Below are positions 14,894-21,408 of a DNA stretch of 24,957 nt, piece by piece (position 1 is the stretch's first letter; the number at the start of each line of letters is the position of its first letter). The DNA is from a virus. A program made the position numbers and the translations under genes. The stretch lies in IMG/VR virus record IMGVR_UViG_3300031857_001283, positions 1-24,957 of that record; one strand, 5' to 3'. Under the pieces are notes generated by a model. That model worked only from the letters and a program-made list of their open reading frames with translations, made no database searches and was not told where the DNA came from.

Positions 14894-17800
14894 TGAGTAG
14901 ATTTGCCAAAATTTGGGTGTTGGTTTTAACAGTGGCATTTGCTGTAGATGCCTCTGCCGCTGGCTCTATCATCGTTGCGGCAGTCATGGGGGCATCGTGG
15001 GTTGCGGCAAACGCTGTGCTGGCTACTGTGGTTGCCTTTGCCATCAACATGGTGGTGTCCACTGTTATCTCAAAAGCCCTCTTTAAGCCGCCCAATCTTG
15101 GAGATGCAGGGGCGGCGGCACAAAGCCCCAATCCCGGCAACCGTCAGCAAGTGCCTCCCGCCACAGACAACAAGTTGCCCGTGGTCTATGGCTCTGCATG
15201 GCTTGGCGGCACTATCGTTGACTTGAGCATTACCAGCAACAATCAGAACATCTACTATGTGATGGCATTGTGCGAGGTGACCAGCACCAACACAGGACAA
15301 ACTCCTGACACCATCACTTTTGGAGATGTCTTCTACGGGGGCAAAAAAGTCACCTTCCAAGGTGACGGGTATACCGTTGCATCTTTGACAGATGAATCTA
15401 CTGGAGAGGTCAATACTCAAGTGGCAGGAAAGATTGCCATTTACCTCTATCGCAATGGTTCAAATAGTCCCGTCAATTCAAGTCAGTCGGCCATTGCAGT
15501 CATGTCTGACGCTAATTTGGTCTACCAATGGGATAACACCAAACTGATGACGAACTGTGCGTTTGCCATCATCAAACTGACTTACAACCAAGATGCCCGA
15601 ATTACTGGCATTGAGCAGACTCGCTTCCAAGTGACCAACTCCCGACACAAACCGGGAGATTGCTTCTATGACTATCTCATCAACACCCGATACGGTGCGG
15701 CGTTGCCATTGGCACAGATAGACACAACTACTCTGACGGCACTCAATGTCTATTGCGATGAGACATTCACCTATACCCCGTACTCAGGCGGTTCAGCCAC
15801 TCAAACCCGTTTTCGTTTTGACGGGACACTAGACACCAGCCGCACCATCATGCAGAACTTGCAAGACATGACGGCTTGCTGTGACTGCCAACTCAAGTAC
15901 AACGAAATCACTGCCAAGTGGGGTGTGATTGTGCAGAAGCCCACCTATACGGTGGCAATGGCGATTGATGACTCCACCATCATTTCGGCAATCCAAATTA
16001 CTCCCCTTGACTTGTCTAGCACCTTCAATGTGGTGGAAGTCAAATTCCCTGATAAGACAAACCAAGATGCGTTCAACTCAGTCACCTACGATTTGGCACA
16101 GATTGACCCTGCCTTGCTGTTTCCGAATGAACCAGTCAACAAACAGTCACTCTCATTGCCATTGGTCAATGACGATGTTCGGGCGCAATATCTTGCCAAC
16201 CGATTCTTGAAGAATGCTCGTGAGGACTTGCAAGTAGATTGCTCAGTCAACTATGTCGGCATCCAACTGGAAGCAGGGGATGTGGTCACTTTGACCAATG
16301 TGAACTACGGGTGGGTTGCTAAACTGTTCCGCATTACCAAAGTCACCGAAACCTTCAATGATGACGGGTCGATAGTTGCCAAGTTGCTTTTGCAAGAATA
16401 CAACCCGACCATCTATGACGATGTGTCCATTACTCAGTTCACACCATCAGTCAATACAGGTATCGGCAATCCGCTTTACTTTGGCACTTTGTATGCCCCA
16501 GTGGTCACGGTTCAATACCCGACAAACACCAACCCTGCTTTCGGGGTCACTGTGACCACTGCATCCTCAGGCATCACTCAGTATGCAGAGGTGTGGTATT
16601 CGGCTTTTTCTTCACCCACTTCCGCTCAACTGATTTTTGCAGGAACAAGTGAGGTTCAGGCAGATGGCACTCCTTGGAACACCAACACAGCATTGCCTCT
16701 TATCTCGCTGGTCAACATACCAGCAGGAAACTGGTATCTGTTTACCCGCATGGTCAATAGTTTGGGCACTTCCAACTTTAGTCCTGCCAGCACTTTGCTT
16801 CAATGGCGACCAACCACTTTCCAATACACAGAGAAGTATTTGGCAGTGGCGTATGCAGACAACATTACGGGGACAAGCAACTTCTCATTTAGCCCAACCA
16901 ATCGGTCTTACTTTGGCTTGTGCAACCAGAACAATATCAGCCCGTCATCTGACCCTGCTGTCTACACTTGGTATCTTGCGCAACCAACTTTTGGCACTAC
17001 TGTGTTCTTGGCTTATGCCAACCGCACAGGGCGCAAATTTTCGTTTGGGTCAGGCTTTGCTGACTATGCGGCAGGGTCAGGTGCTTTTGTGCCGACTCAA
17101 GCATCTTTGTTTGACCCTCGGCAATGGTCAGCCCTGCCCAATGGTGAGAACATCATTGACCTAGACCATTCGACAGGTCAAGTCATTCAAACAGGTAGCA
17201 CTACAGTGGGGACAGGTGAGATTGCTGTGCAAAACACCCCTGACGGGCGTGTGATTGCCGCTTTACAGCCTTACCTTGACTTTGGTGGGGCTTACCAGCA
17301 AACAGCAACAGTGGCACAGTTGACCATCGACATCTATGGTCGAGTGGTTGGCTTTGAGACACCAGACAATTTCTATTTGACTGCTGACTATTTCACAGCA
17401 ACAGCAGGGCAGACAGTATTCTCTGTGACCCGCTCATCTGGCTACATTTCGGGACAGTGCTTTGTTTTTCGCAATGGGGTGTTGCTAGACACTTCAGAAT
17501 ACACTGACACAGGCGGCACCACTGGTACGGTCACTATGGGCACTGCTTGTGCTGTTGGCACTCAGGTGGCAATCATTTCATTTAGAAGCGTCAACAGCAC
17601 CTCGGGTGTCTACGCTTCTTTTACCAGAACAACAGCAAACCTAACCAATGCCAGTTCCTATACCCCTGCTTCATTGCAGTCAGGGTACGAACTATTATTC
17701 CTCAACGGGGCAGTTTTGACAGACCAAGACTATGACTATGTGGGTGGGGTAATTACCAATTTGCCTAGTGTGGCGACAGGCTTGTTGACCATGATTGAGT

Positions 17801-18048
17801 GGTCGGCAAACAACCTAAGCACCCCCAACGGCAACCCCGTCAACAGCCTCATCTACTCAGTTATTGGGCAGACAGCCTATACCTTCAACTACACGACAGG
17901 TGCATTGAATGTCTACATGAACGGAGTTCTCCTTTCTCAAGGATTGGACTATACTGCCGTAAGTGGAGGCTACACCTTGACGAATTCACCAACTACTGTT
18001 AGTGAAACTCAACTCCAACAAACCTTTGCTAGAACGGGGGCAGTATGA
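14890..18048 (+). CDS. Tail tip hub protein, J-like (host specificity)
   Basis: This 1052-residue protein is the largest in the window and is probably the central tail hub that carries host recognition. A hydrophobic N-terminus (about residues 5-63, containing AKIWVLVLTVAFAVDASA and a second apolar stretch) is followed by the start of a J-type domain at NKLPVVYGSAWLGG (about 94-107). The middle part contains FRFDGTLDTSRTIMQNLQDMTACCDCQ, typical of J. After about 834 come three related modules around NGVLL or NGAVL, which are like those in the last fibre. The start is ATG 14890 or 14893; both follow the GNAT stop overlap, and TTG at 14881 is less likely. The N-terminal segment could reflect fusion with a gpI-like part. 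Confidence 0.88.
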   Translation: MMSRFAKIWVLVLTVAFAVDASAAGSIIVAAVMGASWVAANAVLATVVAFAINMVVSTVISKALFKPPNLGDAGAAAQSPNPGNRQQVPPATDNKLPVVYGSAWLGGTIVDLSITSNNQNIYYVMALCEVTSTNTGQTPDTITFGDVFYGGKKVTFQGDGYTVASLTDESTGEVNTQVAGKIAIYLYRNGSNSPVNSSQSAIAVMSDANLVYQWDNTKLMTNCAFAIIKLTYNQDARITGIEQTRFQVTNSRHKPGDCFYDYLINTRYGAALPLAQIDTTTLTALNVYCDETFTYTPYSGGSATQTRFRFDGTLDTSRTIMQNLQDMTACCDCQLKYNEITAKWGVIVQKPTYTVAMAIDDSTIISAIQITPLDLSSTFNVVEVKFPDKTNQDAFNSVTYDLAQIDPALLFPNEPVNKQSLSLPLVNDDVRAQYLANRFLKNAREDLQVDCSVNYVGIQLEAGDVVTLTNVNYGWVAKLFRITKVTETFNDDGSIVAKLLLQEYNPTIYDDVSITQFTPSVNTGIGNPLYFGTLYAPVVTVQYPTNTNPAFGVTVTTASSGITQYAEVWYSAFSSPTSAQLIFAGTSEVQADGTPWNTNTALPLISLVNIPAGNWYLFTRMVNSLGTSNFSPASTLLQWRPTTFQYTEKYLAVAYADNITGTSNFSFSPTNRSYFGLCNQNNISPSSDPAVYTWYLAQPTFGTTVFLAYANRTGRKFSFGSGFADYAAGSGAFVPTQASLFDPRQWSALPNGENIIDLDHSTGQVIQTGSTTVGTGEIAVQNTPDGRVIAALQPYLDFGGAYQQTATVAQLTIDIYGRVVGFETPDNFYLTADYFTATAGQTVFSVTRSSGYISGQCFVFRNGVLLDTSEYTDTGGTTGTVTMGTACAVGTQVAIISFRSVNSTSGVYASFTRTTANLTNASSYTPASLQSGYELLFLNGAVLTDQDYDYVGGVITNLPSVATGLLTMIEWSANNLSTPNGNPVNSLIYSVIGQTAYTFNYTTGALNVYMNGVLLSQGLDYTAVSGGYTLTNSPTTVSETQLQQTFARTGAV
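17389..18037 (+). repeat. Three diverged receptor-module repeats at the end of the J-like protein
   Basis: Reading the J-like protein from about residue 834, three related segments of about 65-75 residues occur. Each has a start like FTATAGQT or YSVIGQTAYTF, a short strand, then a VFRNGVLL, LFLNGAVL or VYMNGVLL turn followed by a D-Y or E-Y element. The same layout is seen in two nearly identical copies at the end of the fibre at 21409-23565. Repeats are visible at protein level; nucleotide similarity is weak. Confidence 0.7.
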
Positions 18049-18668
18049 CAGCGGCTTTTAACCTTGCACAACTTGCGAACAACCTAAACACTTCAGGTCA
18101 ACTTGATGCCACTGACGGGCTTACAGGGCTAGTTGCCAACGCAAACTTGGCATCAAGCGGCACAGCATCTTCAAGCACTTTTTTGCGTGGCGACAGAACC
18201 TGGGCTTCTGTGCCGCAAAAATTACTTCAAACGGTAGTTTCAACAACTACAACTTCAACAAGTTATGCTTACACTTCGGGTTGGACTTCTGATTTAATTA
18301 CCGCAACAATAACCGCAAATTCAACTTCAAACAGAATAATTGTTCAATTTAATTTGAACGGTTATATGCAATTAAAATCCGGTGCAGGTGATGCGCCGCA
18401 ATATTATAGAATTACAAGAAATGGTTCAGTTTTGGCTTATTATTGGGGCGGCAATTTATCGGGAAATGCTAACGCCGCATACTTTATGCCTTCTTTCTCT
18501 TATATTGATACCCCACCAAATACAACCGCACAAACTTATGCAATTCAATTTGGCGGGCGAAATGATGGCGATTATTGGACTTTGTTTGTAAATTCAATGC
18601 CAAGTACCTATCGCGGCAACCTTCAAAATATGCAAACATCAATGAATTGTTTAGAGGTGGCAATATGA
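18045..18668 (+). CDS. Tail fibre with AT-rich, swapped-looking tip domain
   Basis: This 207-residue protein starts with an ATGA overlap with the J-like gene. The first 58 or so residues (FNLAQLANNLNTSGQLDATDGL, then ASSSTFLRGDRTWASV) are a common phage fibre connector and have the base composition of their neighbours. The remainder is a strand-rich domain (VSTTTTSTSYAYTSGWTSD and later NCLEVAI), probably a beta-sandwich tip. From about 18215 the DNA turns AT rich: sampled 60-base lines have 32-45% G+C, against about 55% in a line from the J-like gene. The tip looks acquired by recombination. The next gene is its likely chaperone. Confidence 0.75.
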   Translation: MTAAFNLAQLANNLNTSGQLDATDGLTGLVANANLASSGTASSSTFLRGDRTWASVPQKLLQTVVSTTTTSTSYAYTSGWTSDLITATITANSTSNRIIVQFNLNGYMQLKSGAGDAPQYYRITRNGSVLAYYWGGNLSGNANAAYFMPSFSYIDTPPNTTAQTYAIQFGGRNDGDYWTLFVNSMPSTYRGNLQNMQTSMNCLEVAI

Positions 18669-19045
18669 TTACTATTAACAATTATTGGATTACCGAAGCG
18701 GTATCAAATTTGCGCCCAGGCGTTTATTTTAGTGTTGTTGGCGATTCTTATGATGGTATTGTTTGGACAAATCAAAGCCAAACAAAACCAACCGAAGAAG
18801 AAGTAAATGCAGAAATTGCAATTTTGCAAAACCAACAACCATTGGATGCGTGTAAAAAACAAGCAAGCCAACTTTTATATGAAACAGATTGGACAACAAT
18901 TCCCGATGTTGCTGATTCTACCAATTCGCCTTATTTGAAAAATCAAGCCGAATTTATTGCCTGGCGCAATGAAATAAGAAAGTTTGCAGTAAATCCAATT
19001 GCAAACCCTGTATTCCCAAGCAAACCGGAAGCCGTTTGGGGGTAG
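18665..19045 (+). CDS. Tail fibre assembly chaperone-like protein
   Basis: This 126-residue protein starts ATG at 18665 overlapping the fibre stop as ATGA; longer readings upstream run into the fibre frame and were rejected. The first 60 residues include GVYFSVVGDSYDGIVW. The C-terminal half contains KKQASQLLYETDWTTIPD and then AEFIAWRNEIRKFAVNP followed by FPSKPEAVW, which is the signature layout of phage tail APC-type chaperones (DWT..P.....W...R). Such proteins are often next to fibre genes and help their C-terminal domain fold. The DNA is AT rich, as in the fibre tip, indicating shared ancestry of the cassette. A terminator follows. Confidence 0.78.
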   Translation: MITINNYWITEAVSNLRPGVYFSVVGDSYDGIVWTNQSQTKPTEEEVNAEIAILQNQQPLDACKKQASQLLYETDWTTIPDVADSTNSPYLKNQAEFIAWRNEIRKFAVNPIANPVFPSKPEAVWG

Positions 19046-19048
19046 TAA

Positions 19049-19074
19049 AACGCCCTTCGGGGCGTTATACTTTT
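19049..19074 (+). terminator. UUCG-loop terminator after the fibre cassette
   Basis: AACGCCC (19049-19055) pairs with GGGCGTT (19060-19066) around TTCG. The 3' side is ATACTTTT, an imperfect U run. It lies four bases after the chaperone stop codon and ends the AT-rich cassette. Confidence 0.8.
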
Positions 19075-19092
19075 GAAAAGATAAAACAAGAC

Positions 19093-19137
19093 ATGATGGC
19101 GGCTACCCGTGAGTGCATGGGGGCTATAACCGAGTAA
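19093..19137 (+). other. Possible remnant or leader peptide between the fibre cassette and the next gene
   Basis: A 14-codon ORF reads MMAATRECMGAITE and ends ten bases before the next ATG. The same frame stays open upstream to 19042 (EKIKQDMMAATRECMGAITE at the end), even though it passes through the terminator hairpin. No ribosome binding site is evident. It may be the tail end of a gene cut off by insertion of the cassette, or a random ORF. The stretch 19075-19147 otherwise holds only the ribosome binding site of the next gene. Confidence 0.25.
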
Positions 19138-19147
19138 AGGAGCCGAC

Positions 19148-19636
19148 ATGGCGGTATTCAATAAAAACACGCTGACGCAAGTTAGCGGGTTCGACAATCC
19201 AATCATTGCAGGTGAGTTGGTTTACCAACAGCGCACCTTTTGGAATCTAACCCTGACGGCAGATGACAATGTGACTCCAGTTGACCTTACTGGGGCGACC
19301 ATTGACGCTCAAATCATTCGCCGCACCCTCTCCAATGTAAAAGACACTCGCTACGGGCTGACCTTTGACATTGGCAATTACACCCCTACTCCAAGTGCCA
19401 TTCCTCTAACCATTACCAACCGTGATGATGCGGCGGGGGAATTTACTTTGGTCATTGACGACACCTCTTGGGGACTACTTGCAAGTGATGCCGCTCTAAA
19501 CATTGACAGCATCAACGGGGCTGGATATTCGGGACGCATCAAAATTTCGTTTCCAGCCAGTGGGTCTACACCAGCAGAAGACAACATCATCTTCTTGCTA
19601 TTCATTGTTCGGTCAGATGCAATAGTGAAGGTGTGA
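19148..19636 (+). CDS. Hypothetical tail-associated structural protein
   Basis: This 162-residue protein is strand rich with no cysteines. It contains VDLTGATIDAQIIRR and a FTLVIDDTSWGLLASD segment and ends FIVRSDAIVKV. The general appearance (a short N-terminal tail, then DLTGATI strands) resembles upper-baseplate or tail-tip N-terminal domains, but I cannot assign a family. An excellent ribosome binding site AAAGGAG lies eight bases before the ATG, which supports the start. It is the first gene after the terminator, so it may depend on readthrough. It is grouped with tail-fibre genes downstream. Confidence 0.62.
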   Translation: MAVFNKNTLTQVSGFDNPIIAGELVYQQRTFWNLTLTADDNVTPVDLTGATIDAQIIRRTLSNVKDTRYGLTFDIGNYTPTPSAIPLTITNRDDAAGEFTLVIDDTSWGLLASDAALNIDSINGAGYSGRIKISFPASGSTPAEDNIIFLLFIVRSDAIVKV

Positions 19637-19637
19637 T

Positions 19638-19931
19638 ATGGGAAACATCTCTGTCCAAGCCGTGCCATCGAACACTTCGGTGACTGTGCAGGATGGCAAC
19701 AATATCACTGCCAACATCTCCAACGGCAACAACATCAATCTCCAAGTCACGCCACAGGCGAGACAGGTCATCAATGTAAGCCGTGGAGTTGCTGGTCCAC
19801 CCGGACCGAATGAGATTGGAGGCTATCCAATCAGCGTTACGACACCACAACCATACGATGCTTTAATGTTCGTCAGCAATGAGTGGACGAATATCCCCCA
19901 AACCGAAATCGCCGATGGCGGCAACTTTTAA
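19638..19931 (+). CDS. Small tail fibre-associated protein with collagen-like patch
   Basis: This 97-residue protein starts two bases after the previous stop, with GAAGGTG upstream. The N-terminal half is repetitive in Asn/Ile/Thr (VQDGNNITANISNGNNINLQV), suggesting a beta-helical or stacked strand structure. A short collagen-like segment RGVAGPPGP (about 49-57) follows, and the end is FVSNEWTNIPQTEIADGGNF, similar to repeats seen in phage fibres. It could be a fibre adaptor or hinge. No family is recognised. Confidence 0.6.
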   Translation: MGNISVQAVPSNTSVTVQDGNNITANISNGNNINLQVTPQARQVINVSRGVAGPPGPNEIGGYPISVTTPQPYDALMFVSNEWTNIPQTEIADGGNF

Positions 19932-19943
19932 GGAGCAACAACT

Positions 19944-21344
19944 ATGGCTAATACCATACGAATTAAACGCCGTGCCAACGGCGGTGGAGCAGGTGCACCA
20001 GCATCATTGGCAAACGCTGAATTAGCGTTCAACGAACAAACAAACATTCTCTACTACGGTACTGGCACGGGCGGTGCAGGTGGCACGGCTACCTCCGTCA
20101 TTGCCATTGCGGGTAACGGTGCTTTTGTGGATATGTCCAGCAACCAAACCATTGGTGGCATCAAGACATTTACCAGCACCATCAGTGGCTCGATTGACGG
20201 CAATGCTGGCACAGCGACCAAGTGGGCAACTGCCCGTGACCTGTCCCTGACAGGTGATGGTACGGCTACCCTGACTGCTGTCGATGGCTCTGCTAATGTG
20301 TCTGCGGCACTGACCCTTGCAACAGTCAACTCCAACATTGGCACTTATACCAAAATCACCATCAATGCCAAAGGCTTGGCAACGGCTGGCTCTCAAGCAA
20401 GCCTGTCTGACCTGTCTAGCCCCACTGGTAACTTCAGTTTTGCAAGCAATCGTCTGACTGACCTTGCTGACCCCGTGGCGAACTCTGATGCCGCAAACAA
20501 AGGGTATGTCGATTCTGTGGCGCAGGGCTTGGATGTAAAAGCCTCTGTGGTGGTAGCAACTACTGCCAACATTACTCTGTCGGGTGTTCAAACCATTGAC
20601 GGCATTTCTGTGGTGGCTGGTGACCGAGTGCTGGTCAAGAATCAAACCACTCAGTCACAAAACGGCATTTATGTGGCATCTGCTTCTGCATGGTCACGCT
20701 CATCTGATGCGGACACATGGCAAGAGTTAGTGTCGGCTTTCACTTTTGTTGAGCAAGGCACAACTCAAGCAGACACGGGCTGGGTGTGTACGGTTAACGC
20801 TGGCGGCACTCTTGGTTCTACTGCGGTCACTTGGGCGCAGTTCTCAGGTGCTGGCACTTACTCGGCTGGTGATGGTCTGTCCTTGACGGGCACTACCTTT
20901 GCTGTGGTTGGAACCACCAACCGAATTTCTGTGTCTGCAAGTGGTGTAGACATTGCCTCCACCTATGTCGGTCAGTCCAGCATCACTACACTGGGCACCA
21001 TTGGCACTGGCACTTGGCAAGCCACAACCATTGGCACAGGCTATGGCGGCACAGGGCTGACTTCCTTTACTTCTGGCGGTGCTGTCTATGCCACCTCTAC
21101 CTCTGCATTGACCACTGGCACTTTGCCTGTGACTGCTGGCGGTACTGGTGCAACGACTCTGACGGGCTATGTGAAAGGCAGTGGCACTTCTGCATTTACT
21201 GCATCTAGCACTATCCCGAACACCGACATCACTGGCTTGGGAACGATGTCGACTCAGAACGCCAACAATGTGGCAATCACTGGTGGTAGTATTACAAACC
21301 TGACCACCTTTGACGGAATCACCATCGACGGCGGCACTTTCTAA
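19944..21344 (+). CDS. Tail fibre protein 1
   Basis: This 466-residue protein begins IRIKRRANGGGAGAPASL, then ELAFNEQTNILYYG, a short attachment domain that matches the start of the next fibre and looks like Mtd-type N-terminal domains. It continues with a GNAGTATKWATARDL module, a widespread fibre segment with DAANKGYVDSVAQGLDVKAS and then GVQTIDGISVVAGDRVLVKN, and Gly/Thr-rich repeats such as GTGTWQATTIGTGYGGTGLT. The C-terminus ends TTFDGITIDGGTF. It is probably a trimeric fibre. The ribosome binding site AAGGAG lies eight bases before the ATG. It ends near two palindromes. Confidence 0.85.
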   Translation: MANTIRIKRRANGGGAGAPASLANAELAFNEQTNILYYGTGTGGAGGTATSVIAIAGNGAFVDMSSNQTIGGIKTFTSTISGSIDGNAGTATKWATARDLSLTGDGTATLTAVDGSANVSAALTLATVNSNIGTYTKITINAKGLATAGSQASLSDLSSPTGNFSFASNRLTDLADPVANSDAANKGYVDSVAQGLDVKASVVVATTANITLSGVQTIDGISVVAGDRVLVKNQTTQSQNGIYVASASAWSRSSDADTWQELVSAFTFVEQGTTQADTGWVCTVNAGGTLGSTAVTWAQFSGAGTYSAGDGLSLTGTTFAVVGTTNRISVSASGVDIASTYVGQSSITTLGTIGTGTWQATTIGTGYGGTGLTSFTSGGAVYATSTSALTTGTLPVTAGGTGATTLTGYVKGSGTSAFTASSTIPNTDITGLGTMSTQNANNVAITGGSITNLTTFDGITIDGGTF

Positions 21345-21352
21345 TCATCAAT

Positions 21353-21393
21353 GCCCACTACATAGTGGGCTGTAAACCCGCTCTATATAGAGC
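21353..21393 (+). terminator. Two adjacent perfect inverted repeats between the fibre genes
   Basis: GCCCACT (21353-21359) pairs with AGTGGGC (21364-21370) around ACAT, and GCTCTATATAGAGC (21380-21393) is a 14-base palindrome. They fill the short space between fibre 1 and fibre 2, just before the ribosome binding site AGGGGAG of fibre 2. No U run follows, so termination is not certain. They may be mRNA processing or stabilising hairpins, or a recombination hotspot for fibre exchange. Confidence 0.55.
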
Positions 21394-21408
21394 AGAAAGG
21401 GGAGCCAC

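Noticed and set aside
20022-20645. Long - strand open frame (207 codons) opposite fibre 1
   Set aside because: It mirrors the low-complexity Gly/Thr/Ala codons of the fibre; similar antisense frames occur opposite the capsid genes (5390-6019 and 6421-7083).
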